This document shows, one piece after another, positions 16,419 to 26,075 of a DNA stretch of 64,000 bases. Where the stretch lies: assembly GCA_965232105.1 (NCBI GenBank), contig OZ246956.1:1488001-1552000 (forward strand). Reading direction: 5' to 3'. Numbering within the stretch: the first letter of the stretch is position 1; each line of letters begins with the position of its first letter. The notes under the pieces were generated by a model. The model was not told the origin of the DNA and ran no database searches. It saw only the letters and a list, made by a program, of their open reading frames with translations. The position numbers were made by a program, and so were the translations under genes. This DNA is from Multivorans sp965232105. GTDB taxonomy: Bacteria > Acidobacteriota > Thermoanaerobaculia > Multivoradales > Multivoraceae.

Positions 16419-16433
16419 TCCAGCTCTGACCCG

Positions 16434-19400
16434 GTGTCCGCGTGGCGTGAACTCCGCCGCCGCGTTCGGCGCGGCGGCGACTACCGGGAGCTGGCGGCGG
16501 CCGAGCGCGCATCGGTCACAGGGCTTCCGGTGCGCGCGGCGTCGGTCGTGTTCGAGCTGCTGGCCGAGGAACGCGGCGCGGCCCAGCTCGTCGTCGTACC
16601 GAGCGAGAGCGAGGTGCTGGCCTGGACCGAGGGAACCCGGCTGCTCGGGCGCCGGGACGGGGCGCGGGTCGTCGCCTTTCCGTCTCCGGCTCTGACGCCA
16701 TACCAGCAGGCCGAGGCCTCGTTGCAGGTACGGGCCCAGGAGAGCGTCGCCTACGACGCCTTGCTGGGCGCTACGCGGGCCACCGTGGTCTGCACGCCCC
16801 GGACCCTGTTCCATCGTCTCGCCGAACCGCGGGCTTTCCTGGAGTCTGTCGTCGACCTCCGGGTCGGGGAGGACGTTCTCCTGGAGGAGCTTCTGACCCA
16901 CCTGGTTTCGCACGGCTACCGGCGCGCCGATCTGGTCGCGGCGGTGGGCGCGGTGGCGCAACGGGGCGGCGTCTTCGATCTCTTCGCCCCCGGCGAACCG
17001 CGGCCGGCTCGACTCGATCTGTTCGGGGACACGATCGAGAGCATCCACCGTTTCGACGCTTCGACGCAGCGTTCCGAGGAGGCGGTCGAGTCGTTGCGTC
17101 TGCGGCCCCTGACGCCCTTCGCGGCCGCGCCGGAGCAGGCCGCCGAACTCGCCCTGGTGCTGCTGGAGGAACGGGGTGACGATCTGGCGGAACCTGCGCG
17201 CACGACGTTGCGGGAAATGGTGGAAGGGGAACCCTTCCCGGGATGGGAGAAGTACCTGCCGCTGTTGCAGCGGAGCACGAGTCTCGGTGAGGTGATGACG
17301 GATGCCACGGTGGTCGTGGTCGAGCTCGACCGGGTGCGGCGGGAGATCGAGCAGCACGCCGAAATGCTCTGGGACGAGTACACGAGACGGTCCGACGACG
17401 GTGACATCGTCGCCGAGCCCGAACGATTGACGGTGCCCAGCGCCGAGGTGCTCGACCTCGTCGAAGACGCGGCTCTCCGGATCGGCGGCGCCCTGGACGA
17501 GCGGGCTGGCGGACGAACCCGGGTCGACTTCGGCGGTGTCGCGACGGATGTCCTGATCGATCAGCTTCCCCGTTTTCCGCGCGAAGTGGAGACTGCCGCG
17601 GCTCGCGGCGACGACCTGTGGCTGGTCGCGCGGGCCGGGCGTCACGAATCGCTCCGCCAGATACTCGGCAATCGCGAGATCGACTGGGATGGAGGCGCAG
17701 TGCGCCTGGTTGACGGCGAACTGGGACGGGGCTTCCGGCTGCCGACGGCCGGTCTCGTGCTCTTCGGCGAGGGGCAGCTCTTCAGGCGCCGGGCGCCGGC
17801 GCCCCGCCGCCGCCGGATGGGGCCCTTCGTGTCGGGCCTCGGGGACCTGCGGGTCGGCGAGTTCGTGGTTCACGAGGATCACGGCATCGGCCAGTTCCTG
17901 GGGCTCAGGACGCTGGAAGGTCCGCCCGGCGACGGGCCCGAAGTAGAGGCGTACGCGCCTCGCAGGAAGTCGCGGGCGGTGGAGGTCATGGAAGTTCTCT
18001 ACTCGTCGGGCCGCACGCTGCTGCTGCCGTTGACGCGCCTGAACGAGATCGAGCGCTACAGCGGCATCGATGGGCTCGCGCCCCGTCTCGACCAGTTGGG
18101 CGGCAGCAGTTGGGCGAAGAAGAAGAGCCGGATCAGTCGCAGTCTGAAGGCGATCGCCACCGATCTGTTGAAGCTGTACGCGGAGCGACGGCTTGCCCGG
18201 GCCGTGCCGATGAACGAGGACAGCGACCGCCAGTTCCAGTTCGAGAGCGCCTTCAGCTACGAGGAGACGCCGGATCAACTCGAGGCGGTGAGGACGATCA
18301 ACGAGGACCTTCGCCGCGAACAGCCGATGGACCGGCTGCTGTGCGGCGACGTCGGCTTCGGCAAGACCGAGGTGGCGATGCGGGCCGCGTTCAAGGCGGT
18401 GGACAACGGGCTGCAGGTCGCGGTCCTGGCGCCGACGACGATTCTCGCCGATCAGCACCTGCGGGTCTTCCGGCGGCGCTTCCAGGGCTTCGACGTCCAG
18501 ATCGAGATGGTGTCCCGGTTCCGTTCGGCGGCCCAGGTCAGGAAGATCCGGGAGCGCCTGGCGGCTGGCGAGATTCACATTCTCATCGGTACCCATCGAC
18601 TCCTGAGCCGCGACATCGACATGCCCTGCCTGGGCCTGGTGATCATTGACGAGGAGCAGCGTTTTGGGGTTGCCCAGAAGGAACGCCTGCGCGAGTTGAA
18701 ACGCAACGTCCATGTGCTGGCGATGTCGGCGACGCCCGTGCCGCGGACGTTGCAGTTGTCGCTGGCGGGGGTCAGGGACCTGTCGCTGATCGAATCGCCG
18801 CCGCGGGACCGGATGGCGGTCGAGACACGGGTTTTGCCGTTCTCGGGCGACCTCGTTCGCGAGGCGATCGAGTTCGAGGTCGAGCGCGGCGGCCAGGTGT
18901 TCTACGTCTACAACCGGGTCGAGGACATCGAGGGCATGCTCCGCTATCTGCGTGAACTCGTGCCGGGGCTCCGGATCACCGTCGGTCACGGCCAGATGGA
19001 GGAAGCGGAGCTGGGCAAGCGCATGCGGGCGTTCACTGCCGGTGAGTACGACCTGTTACTCGCCACCACGATCATCGAGAACGGGATCGACATCCCGAAC
19101 GTGAACACGATGCTCGTTCACCGGGCGGACCGCTTCGGTCTGGCTCAGCTCTACCAGTTGCGTGGTCGGGTCGGACGCAGCGATCAACTGGGCTACTGCT
19201 ACCTTCTGGCGCCTCCGGACACGGTGCTCTCGGAGGAGGCACGCAAGCGACTCGTCGCCATCCGGGAGTTCACCGAGCTGGGCGCGGGTTTCCGGATTGC
19301 GGCTCGCGACCTGGAAATCCGGGGCGCCGGCAACCTGTTGGGAGCGGAACAGAGTGGCCACATCGCGGAAGTGGGAATCGAGACCTACATGAAGATGCTG

Positions 19401-19907
19401 GAGCAGGCGATCGCCGAACTCCGGGGCGAGGCGCCGGCGGGCAGGCCGTCGGCGTCGATCAGCCTGCCGGCGACGATGTCGATTCCGGAGGACTACATCG
19501 GCGAGATCTCCCTGCGACTCGAGATCTACCGGCGTCTGGCGGACGCCGACGAGGATCCGGAGACCCTGCTGGCCGAACTGCGGGACCGTTTCGGGCCGCC
19601 GCCGGAGGCGGTGCATGCTCTGATTCGCGGCGCGGAACTGAAGCGGATCGCCGAGTCCCTGGGCGTTCAGTCGGTCGCGCACCGGGGCGACCTCTTGACG
19701 GTTCGACTGCGCCGCGACGCGAACGTGGATGTGGATCGCCTGATCCACTTCGTTTCCGAGCGGGAAGGCGCCAGCTTCACCCCGGATGGGGTTCTGACGC
19801 TTTCCGGGATACCGGGGCCACAGGCTCTCGAAATAACCCTCCAGCTCCTGCAGTTGCTGTCGGGTGAACCGTTGCCGCGGCTCGCCGGTTCGGAGACCGT
19901 CCATTGA
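16434..19907 (+). CDS. mfd: Transcription-repair coupling factor Mfd
   Basis: A 1157-residue ATPase that removes RNA polymerase stalled at lesions and recruits UvrA. The UvrB-like N-terminal module is followed by the CarD-like RNA-polymerase-interaction domain (FVSGLGDLRVGEFVVHEDHG, near residue 470). The translocase has Walker A GDVGFGKTEVAMR, motif Ia APTTILADQHL, the DEEQ box IIDEEQRFGVAQKERL, SATPVPRTL, and RGRVGRSDQ. The C-terminal TRCF domain (about 1020-1110) is present. Length is normal. GTG start. The stop overlaps the next start as TTGA. Confidence 0.97.
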   Translation: MSAWRELRRRVRRGGDYRELAAAERASVTGLPVRAASVVFELLAEERGAAQLVVVPSESEVLAWTEGTRLLGRRDGARVVAFPSPALTPYQQAEASLQVRAQESVAYDALLGATRATVVCTPRTLFHRLAEPRAFLESVVDLRVGEDVLLEELLTHLVSHGYRRADLVAAVGAVAQRGGVFDLFAPGEPRPARLDLFGDTIESIHRFDASTQRSEEAVESLRLRPLTPFAAAPEQAAELALVLLEERGDDLAEPARTTLREMVEGEPFPGWEKYLPLLQRSTSLGEVMTDATVVVVELDRVRREIEQHAEMLWDEYTRRSDDGDIVAEPERLTVPSAEVLDLVEDAALRIGGALDERAGGRTRVDFGGVATDVLIDQLPRFPREVETAAARGDDLWLVARAGRHESLRQILGNREIDWDGGAVRLVDGELGRGFRLPTAGLVLFGEGQLFRRRAPAPRRRRMGPFVSGLGDLRVGEFVVHEDHGIGQFLGLRTLEGPPGDGPEVEAYAPRRKSRAVEVMEVLYSSGRTLLLPLTRLNEIERYSGIDGLAPRLDQLGGSSWAKKKSRISRSLKAIATDLLKLYAERRLARAVPMNEDSDRQFQFESAFSYEETPDQLEAVRTINEDLRREQPMDRLLCGDVGFGKTEVAMRAAFKAVDNGLQVAVLAPTTILADQHLRVFRRRFQGFDVQIEMVSRFRSAAQVRKIRERLAAGEIHILIGTHRLLSRDIDMPCLGLVIIDEEQRFGVAQKERLRELKRNVHVLAMSATPVPRTLQLSLAGVRDLSLIESPPRDRMAVETRVLPFSGDLVREAIEFEVERGGQVFYVYNRVEDIEGMLRYLRELVPGLRITVGHGQMEEAELGKRMRAFTAGEYDLLLATTIIENGIDIPNVNTMLVHRADRFGLAQLYQLRGRVGRSDQLGYCYLLAPPDTVLSEEARKRLVAIREFTELGAGFRIAARDLEIRGAGNLLGAEQSGHIAEVGIETYMKMLEQAIAELRGEAPAGRPSASISLPATMSIPEDYIGEISLRLEIYRRLADADEDPETLLAELRDRFGPPPEAVHALIRGAELKRIAESLGVQSVAHRGDLLTVRLRRDANVDVDRLIHFVSEREGASFTPDGVLTLSGIPGPQALEITLQLLQLLSGEPLPRLAGSETVH

Positions 19908-20758
19908 GTGGGCGGCTGGAGTCGCGGGTGAGGTGGCGGGTCTGGACCTGTCTCCTGCTCGGAATGGCTCTGGGCTGTGACCGCGGCAACCTGCCGGAGG
20001 GAGTGGTGGCGCGAATCGGCAACCAGGATTTTCATTACGAGGACTTTCGCGGCTACGTGGAAGAGTCCCTTGGCGATGACGCTTCGCGCTTTGGCAGCGC
20101 GGTGCTTTCCCGCCTTTTCGAGCGCTTCGTCGACGACCGACTGCTCGTTCATCTGGCCTGGGAGCGCGGGCTCGTGGATGGGGAAGCGACGGTCCATCAG
20201 GCCGCGATGCGGTTGCTCGAGGTGTCGCCGCCGGTCGTGTCGTTGTCGGAGATCGAGCGCTACTACGCCGAACACGCGAGTGACTTCGCGCGGCCGCCGC
20301 GCGTACGCCTGCGTCAGATCCTGGTCCAGGATCGCGCCGCCGCCGAGCTGGCCCTGGCGGAACTCGAAGCCGGTGTGGACTTCGGCGAGGTGGTGCGGCT
20401 GCGGTCGATTGGTCCCAGCGCGCCGTCCGGCGGCCTTCAGGGCGAACTGTCACGCGAGGATCTTCCGCCGGCACTTGCCGAAGTCGTCTTCGAGCTTGAC
20501 GAGGGAGAATGGAGCGAGCTGCTCGAGGCCGACTACGGCTTCCGTATCTTCCAGGTCGAGCGCCACCTGCCGGAAGAGACCCTGACGCTCGCTCAGGCGG
20601 CGCCGGGGATAAGGACTCTGTTGGAGGAGGCACAGGGCGAAGAGCTTGTTCGAGCAGCCGCGGCGGAAGCCCGGCAGGAGTACAATCTGCGCGTCGCGGT
20701 GGAGCGGCTGCCCTTCGAGTACAACGGCGAGCTCGCGGATCCGGCCGCCGGAGAATGA
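19904..20758 (+). CDS. Parvulin-type peptidylprolyl isomerase, predicted lipoprotein
   Basis: A 284-residue exported foldase. A short hydrophobic signal ends in MALGC, a plausible lipobox. An alpha-helical chaperone-like N-domain is followed by a PpiC/parvulin domain (about residues 127-225): VRLRQILVQDRAAAELALAE, then SGGLQGELSREDLPPALAEV and WSELLEADYGFRIFQVERH. Start TTG overlaps the mfd stop (TTGA); a GTG 24 bases on is an alternative. A second SurA-like gene follows after 11 bases, so the pair probably assists outer-membrane or secreted protein folding. Confidence 0.85.
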   Translation: MSGRLESRVRWRVWTCLLLGMALGCDRGNLPEGVVARIGNQDFHYEDFRGYVEESLGDDASRFGSAVLSRLFERFVDDRLLVHLAWERGLVDGEATVHQAAMRLLEVSPPVVSLSEIERYYAEHASDFARPPRVRLRQILVQDRAAAELALAELEAGVDFGEVVRLRSIGPSAPSGGLQGELSREDLPPALAEVVFELDEGEWSELLEADYGFRIFQVERHLPEETLTLAQAAPGIRTLLEEAQGEELVRAAAAEARQEYNLRVAVERLPFEYNGELADPAAGE

Positions 20759-20769
20759 GGTAGAAGAGG

Positions 20770-21927
20770 ATGACTCGACGCAACTCAGGCAGGTCACGGT
20801 TTGCCGCGCTCCGCGTCGTATGCCCACTCGCCGGCTCCCTGGCGACCTGGCTGGTGTTGGCGGCTCTCCCCGTGGCCGGGCAGTCCTCGCCGGGCGCGGA
20901 GAATCGCGTCGTGCTGCGGGTCAACGACCGCATCGCGACCCTGTACGACTACGAGAGGGCGGTCAACGAGCAGATAGCCGGCGTCCGGAACACACCCGGA
21001 CTGACGGAGCAGGAGCGGCAGGAGCGGGTCGCCGACGCGGGCCGCTTCGTCATGAAGGCTCTGTTCGAAGAACTGCTTATCATGTCGCGGGCGGACCAGT
21101 TGGCTGTCGTGATCGACGAGAGCGACGTGGAGGAACAACTCCGCGCCACCAAGGAGCGAGTCGGGTTCGACGACGAACAGTTCCGCCAGGCACTGGCGCA
21201 ACAGGGCATGCGGGTGGAGGACTTCCGGTCGCAGATCCACAAGCAGTTGCGAGGCAACGTGGTCCGCGGCCGGGAGGTGGCGCCTCGGGTGGTCGTGGAA
21301 GACGAAGACCTGCGACGCTTCTACCGCGAGAATCAGGAGCGTTTCCGCATTCCGGAGCGGGCCCGTTTCGAGGAGGTCGTCGTCCTGGAGGCTGTCGTCC
21401 CGGCCGACCGTGTGGCGCCGTTGGCGGCGCTGGCGGGTACGCGGATGATGGCCGGCGGCACGGCCGCCGAAGTGGCGGAAGGGCTTGGCGAAGGGGTCAC
21501 GGCCGTCGATGTCGGTTGGGTCACGGCGGGCGATCTCGCGCCCGCCCTCGATGCCGTCGCCTGGGAGCTTGAAGTCGACGGCGTTGCCGAAGCGACCGCG
21601 GCTCGCGGCGGTCTGCATGTGCTGAAGATGCTGGAGCGTACGCCGGCGACTGTCCAGCCGTTCGAGGACGTTCGCGACGCGATCCAGCAGGAAGAACGGA
21701 ACCGGCTGTTCTCCGAGGAGTACGACCTTTACATGACTGAACTCGCCGATGCCGCCTACATCGTTGAGCGGCTTCCCGAAGAAGCGAAGGGATACCGGCC
21801 CGTCGAGTCGCCTTCGCTCGACGCCGACGCGCTGGGACTGCTCGCCCCGTTCGCTCCCGGCGCCCAGGCGCCGGAGGTCGAAGAGTCTTCCGCCGAAACG
21901 GCCCAGGAGGCCGACGGTCAGCGCTGA
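20770..21927 (+). CDS. SurA-like periplasmic chaperone/PPIase
   Basis: A 385-residue exported protein. After a signal peptide ending near AALPVAGQSS comes a SurA N-terminal-like domain: NRVVLRVNDRIATLYDYERA, with helices through VEDFRSQIHKQLRGNVVRGR. A PpiC-like domain follows (about 185-300) but is divergent, and its usual GG-containing motif is weak, so isomerase activity may be lost. The Glu/Ala-rich tail looks disordered. It is cotranscribed with the lipoprotein foldase and stands just before a giant secreted protein. Confidence 0.8.
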   Translation: MTRRNSGRSRFAALRVVCPLAGSLATWLVLAALPVAGQSSPGAENRVVLRVNDRIATLYDYERAVNEQIAGVRNTPGLTEQERQERVADAGRFVMKALFEELLIMSRADQLAVVIDESDVEEQLRATKERVGFDDEQFRQALAQQGMRVEDFRSQIHKQLRGNVVRGREVAPRVVVEDEDLRRFYRENQERFRIPERARFEEVVVLEAVVPADRVAPLAALAGTRMMAGGTAAEVAEGLGEGVTAVDVGWVTAGDLAPALDAVAWELEVDGVAEATAARGGLHVLKMLERTPATVQPFEDVRDAIQQEERNRLFSEEYDLYMTELADAAYIVERLPEEAKGYRPVESPSLDADALGLLAPFAPGAQAPEVEESSAETAQEADGQR

Positions 21928-21956
21928 CGACCGGCCTGTCGCTCCGTTCGTTCACC

Positions 21957-24900
21957 GTGCCTCGAAGACGAGTCCATTGGGATGAGCCGGCACGTCCTTG
22001 CCGGCGGCCTACCCGGCGCGGCTTCGGGCTTCCGGCGGCGCTGGCGATCCTGCTCGCGGCGCCGGTCTCGGCGCAGACTCCGGCGACGTTGCCGGAGACG
22101 ATGACGCTCGACAACGTCAAGTCGTTCCTCGCGGCCAACGACGTCGCCACGGTGGAGGCGTTCGTCGCGGCGCTGCCGCCCCTGCACAAGCGGCACTTCG
22201 TCGCCGTGCACGGATCCGCCGGTCCGGAGAAGGACTTCATTTCGGGAAGCCATCCCCGGATCGTCTCCTGGGGCGCGGACTCGCGGTTCATCGCGAGCTG
22301 GACGACTCACCCGCAGAGCCCGACGAGGGAGCACGTGGAGTTTCTGCAGGCCGCGCCCTCGCAGGGCAAGTGGCTCGCCGGCGTGATCGACTTCTCGGCC
22401 GACCCGGTCGAGATCACCCAGCCGGCGTCGTGCGCGGGTTGCCACACGTCGATGAACCGGCCCCTCTGGGGAGGGAACATTCCCAGGTCTGATGCGAACT
22501 GGAGATTCAGCGGCGCGGAAGGCGACGGCTCCCCCGGATCCGAGCTGGTCATGAGCACGATGAGAGCGTCCGAGGATCCCCGAATCACAGCCCTGAGCCT
22601 CAACTGGGCTGCCGGGAATTGGATCCGGCGCATTCCCGGCGTGGGAGGATTCCTGAATTTCCCTCTCTGGGACTTCGCCAGGACCCTCTCGATGCGGCAC
22701 GGCGAGGTCGTCTACGGCCATCTCATGCTTCGGCCGGACGCGGGCTGGGCCCGGGCCCGCATCATCTGCTCGGTGGCGGGTCCCAGGCCGGGCCACTTCT
22801 CCGATAGCCCCGCCCTCTGGGACCCGCGCCTGTTCCCGGACGGCAAGACCGCGGTGCAGGGCTGGGGCGCCTCGAACATGGGCGGCGTCAACCGCTACTA
22901 CAACGGAGGCAAGGGCAGGCTGACCGACGCCGTGTGGTTCCTTGCGCTGCACGACGCCTACCAGCGTTCGCCGGCGGTCCAGGCCTTGTACAAGAGCGTG
23001 ACGAACATCGACTCGATCCGGTTCGACAACGTGACCTGGCGCCTCGGTCTTCACCATCCGGAGGGCGACGCCACCGCGGCCCAGGAGTTGCTGGCCAACC
23101 ACAAGGAGTTCTTCGGAACCTCGGGGCAGGCGCATCTCGATCAGCGCCTCCGCCGGATCCACGGAAGACGGGGAAAGGCAACCCTCGTCCCCTACAACGA
23201 GTCGATCCTGCAGCAACACGGCGAGAAGTTCGCGCGGCGGGTCTGCAACGTTCTCAAGCCCGCGGCGCCGAGCGCCCTGTCCGCGACCGCCGGCGTTGTC
23301 GACGGAGCGCCGGGCGTCACGCTGACCTGGACCGACAACTCCTCGGACGAGCACGGCTTCTCGGTTCGTTACCGCAAGAGCGGCGCCGGCGCCTGGACCG
23401 ACGGTCCGTCGGCGGCCGCCGACGCGACGACGGCGACGGTGGGGGCGCTCGATTTCAGCACGGACTACGAGTTCCAGGTCGGGGCCGAGAACGACTACGG
23501 CCACGCCTGGTCCGGGACGTCGAGCGTCACGACGCCCGCCGGGCCGCCTTCCGGGCCGCCTTCCGGGCCGCGGCGCCTGACCGTCGCGCGCGCCGCGGCC
23601 CTGGACGGCTCGCACAGCGCCCGACTGGGTTGGACCGACCCGTCGTTCACCGTGACCGGTCTCGAAGTCGAGGCGCGGGAGACCGGCGCCGACGGCGTCT
23701 GGACGGTCGTCAAGCAGGTCGGCGCGGACGTTCGGTCGGCCGTCCTGACCGGCCTCGCCGCCTCGAAGCGGCACGCGTTCCGCGTCGTCGCGGTCGACGC
23801 CAACCGGAGGATCGCCGGCGTCGAGACTCTGCCGCCGCCGGTCCCCGACGTCGCCGGCGGCGCGGTGAACGAGAACGAGGCATGGGCGGTTACTCCGAGC
23901 CTGCCGGGCGGCGGGTCGGACGGGCTCGCGTGGTCGCTGGCGGGCGTCGACGCGGCCGCGTTCGGCGTCGACGAGGACGACGGCGCCGTGACGATGTCGC
24001 CGAAGGACCACGAGGACCCGGAGGACGGCGACGAGGACAACCTCTACGACGTGGCCGTCACGGTCGCGGACGGGAGCGGCAACGCGGCGGCGCGCTGGAT
24101 CCGTGTCCGGGTGACGAACGTCAACGAGGTGCCGGAGTTCGCGGAGTCCGCGGCCTTGGCGATCGAGATTCCCGAGGGAACGACCGGGGCGTTCGGCGCG
24201 CCGGTCGTCGCGGTCGACCCGGATGGCGACGCGTTGACGTACTCCCTGTCCGGCGCGGACGCGTCCTCGTTCGAGATCGACGCCGCCATCGCGCGGCTGT
24301 GGGTCGGAAAGGACACGGACCTGGACCTGGAGACCCGCGCGAGCCACCGCTTCGACGTGGTGGCGACGGACGCCGGCTCGCCGGGCCTGTCCGCGAGCCG
24401 GGCGGTGACCGTGACCCTGACGAACGTGAACGAGGCGCCGGAGTTCGCGTCCTCCGCGGCCCAGGCGATCGATGTTCCCGAGGGGACGACCGGGGCGTTC
24501 GGCGCGCCGGTCGTCGCGGTCGACCCGGATGGCGACGCGTTGACGTACTCCCTCTCGGGCGCGGACGCGTCCTCGTTCGAGATCGACGCGTCGACGGCGC
24601 AGTTGGCGGTCGGCGAGGACACGGACCTGAACTTCGAGGCCCGGACGAGCTACGCCTTCAACGTGACGGCGGCGGACTCTGGCGCGCTGTCGGCGAGCCG
24701 CTCGGTGACGGTGACCGTGACGGACCTCGACGAGGCGATCACGATCACCGGCCTCGCCAACGGCAGGACGCCGGAGGGCCGGCCGTACGCCTCGCCGGCG
24801 CCCGGGGCCGCGGGCACCCGGGGGCCGCTGGTCTGGACGCTGGGGGGGCCTGACGCGGCCCGGTTCGCGGTCGCCCGGGCGACGGGCGCCATATCGATGC

Positions 24901-26075
24901 CGGCTCGCGATCACGAGGTGCCGGAGGACGCGGACGGGAACAACGTGTACGAGGCGACGCTCAGGGTGACCGACGCGGACGGCGCCCGGGGAGCGGCCCC
25001 GTTCAGCGTCACGGTGACGAACGTGAACGAAGCCCCGTTCTTCGACCCCGCCGCCGAGCTTTCGCTGGAGATCCGCGAAGGCGCGACGGGCCCGGTGGGT
25101 CCTCCCTTCGCGGCCTCGGACCCGGACGGGGACGCGTTGACCTACTCGCTGGCCGGCGCCGACGCCGCGTCGTTCGCGATCGGGCCGGCGTCGGGCCAGT
25201 TGTCCGTGACGACGGGCCTCGGCGCCGGCGGGCGGACGAGCTACGGCTTCGAGGTGGTCGCCACGGACGCGGGTTCGCCGCCCCTTTCGGCGCGCCGCTC
25301 GGCGCGGGTCGCCGTGACGCCCGACCCCGGCGGCGGGTCGGACGCGGCGCCGGGCGGACCGGGCGCGCCCGGCGGCGGAGGCGGCGGAGGGGCTCCAGCG
25401 ACGCCGACGCCTCCCGGAACGGACCCGCTGGCGCCGTCGGCGACTCCGTTGAAAGCCCGCTTCCTGCCGGACTGTTTCGAGGAGGGGGCCTGCCGGGCGG
25501 TAGTGGGCGAGAACGTGCTCTTCGAGGACATGAGCGAAGGCAGGGCGACGAGGAGGCGATGGGACTTCGGCGACGGCGCGAACTCCGCCCGCCGCGTCGT
25601 CTCGCACGCCTGGTCGGATCCCGGCTTCTTCATCGTCACGCTCGAGATGACGAACGGCCGGGACGCCTCGTCCGAGTCGCGGACGTTCCTGGTGGAGTCC
25701 GCGTCGCCGCGCGGAACCTGCGAGCCGGACGCCTTCACGCGCTGTCTCGGGCACTCCCGTTTCGCCGTCCGCGTCGACTGGTGGGCCCGGGACGGGAGCG
25801 GTCGCGCGCGGGTGGTCGAAGTCGGCGGAGACGAGTCCTCGCTGTTCTCGTTCTTCGACGAGGGGAACTGGGAACTCCTGGTCAAGGTGCTCGACGGCTG
25901 CGACGTCAACGAGAGCTTCTGGGTGTTCGGCGCCGCCGCCACCGACCTCGACTACAGGATCGTCGTCACGGACACCCGCGCCGGTCTCGAGAGGGAGTAC
26001 CGCCAGCCGCCGGGAGGCGGGGCGAGAGCCGTCTCCGACACCAACGCCTTCCGCGGCGCCTGCGATGAGAACTGA
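21957..26075 (+). CDS. Giant secreted protein: CxxCH region, FN3, cadherin-like repeats, PKD, shared C-terminal domain
   Basis: A 1372-residue predicted surface or secreted protein that I cannot name. After the signal peptide (ending APVSAQ) comes an unrecognised region of about 400 residues with a heme-c-type CAGCH motif at residues 159-163. Two FN3-like domains follow (about 435-625; SALSATAGVVDGAPGVTLTW), then four or five cadherin-like repeats (about 630-1120) with VNEAPEF and DPDGDALTYSL signatures. A Gly/Pro linker leads to a PKD-like domain (RRWDFGDGANS, near 1200). The last 120 residues match the end of the giant metalloprotease at 53688-58835. GTG start 29 bases after the SurA-like gene. 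Confidence 0.82.
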   Translation: MPRRRVHWDEPARPCRRPTRRGFGLPAALAILLAAPVSAQTPATLPETMTLDNVKSFLAANDVATVEAFVAALPPLHKRHFVAVHGSAGPEKDFISGSHPRIVSWGADSRFIASWTTHPQSPTREHVEFLQAAPSQGKWLAGVIDFSADPVEITQPASCAGCHTSMNRPLWGGNIPRSDANWRFSGAEGDGSPGSELVMSTMRASEDPRITALSLNWAAGNWIRRIPGVGGFLNFPLWDFARTLSMRHGEVVYGHLMLRPDAGWARARIICSVAGPRPGHFSDSPALWDPRLFPDGKTAVQGWGASNMGGVNRYYNGGKGRLTDAVWFLALHDAYQRSPAVQALYKSVTNIDSIRFDNVTWRLGLHHPEGDATAAQELLANHKEFFGTSGQAHLDQRLRRIHGRRGKATLVPYNESILQQHGEKFARRVCNVLKPAAPSALSATAGVVDGAPGVTLTWTDNSSDEHGFSVRYRKSGAGAWTDGPSAAADATTATVGALDFSTDYEFQVGAENDYGHAWSGTSSVTTPAGPPSGPPSGPRRLTVARAAALDGSHSARLGWTDPSFTVTGLEVEARETGADGVWTVVKQVGADVRSAVLTGLAASKRHAFRVVAVDANRRIAGVETLPPPVPDVAGGAVNENEAWAVTPSLPGGGSDGLAWSLAGVDAAAFGVDEDDGAVTMSPKDHEDPEDGDEDNLYDVAVTVADGSGNAAARWIRVRVTNVNEVPEFAESAALAIEIPEGTTGAFGAPVVAVDPDGDALTYSLSGADASSFEIDAAIARLWVGKDTDLDLETRASHRFDVVATDAGSPGLSASRAVTVTLTNVNEAPEFASSAAQAIDVPEGTTGAFGAPVVAVDPDGDALTYSLSGADASSFEIDASTAQLAVGEDTDLNFEARTSYAFNVTAADSGALSASRSVTVTVTDLDEAITITGLANGRTPEGRPYASPAPGAAGTRGPLVWTLGGPDAARFAVARATGAISMPARDHEVPEDADGNNVYEATLRVTDADGARGAAPFSVTVTNVNEAPFFDPAAELSLEIREGATGPVGPPFAASDPDGDALTYSLAGADAASFAIGPASGQLSVTTGLGAGGRTSYGFEVVATDAGSPPLSARRSARVAVTPDPGGGSDAAPGGPGAPGGGGGGGAPATPTPPGTDPLAPSATPLKARFLPDCFEEGACRAVVGENVLFEDMSEGRATRRRWDFGDGANSARRVVSHAWSDPGFFIVTLEMTNGRDASSESRTFLVESASPRGTCEPDAFTRCLGHSRFAVRVDWWARDGSGRARVVEVGGDESSLFSFFDEGNWELLVKVLDGCDVNESFWVFGAAATDLDYRIVVTDTRAGLEREYRQPPGGGARAVSDTNAFRGACDEN
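24171..24282 (+). repeat. Near-identical cadherin-repeat DNA, copy 1
   Basis: A 112-base segment inside the giant protein gene that recurs at 24477-24588, offset 306 bases (102 codons). I count three mismatches. It encodes PEGTTGAFGAPVVAVDPDGD and onward. Confidence 0.9.
24477..24588 (+). repeat. Near-identical cadherin-repeat DNA, copy 2
   Basis: Second copy of the 112-base segment at 24171-24282. DNA-level identity far above the other repeats in the same gene points to a recent domain duplication or gene conversion. Confidence 0.9.

Noticed and set aside
15948..18989. 1013-codon minus-strand open frame opposite mfd
   Set aside because: It is antisense to clear Mfd motifs; long antisense frames are expected in GC-rich coding DNA, and its Arg/His/Gln-rich product has no fold-like pattern.
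21918..25754. 1278-codon minus-strand open frame opposite the giant cadherin-like protein
   Set aside because: Arginine-rich low-complexity translation, a mirror of the repeat-coding sense strand.
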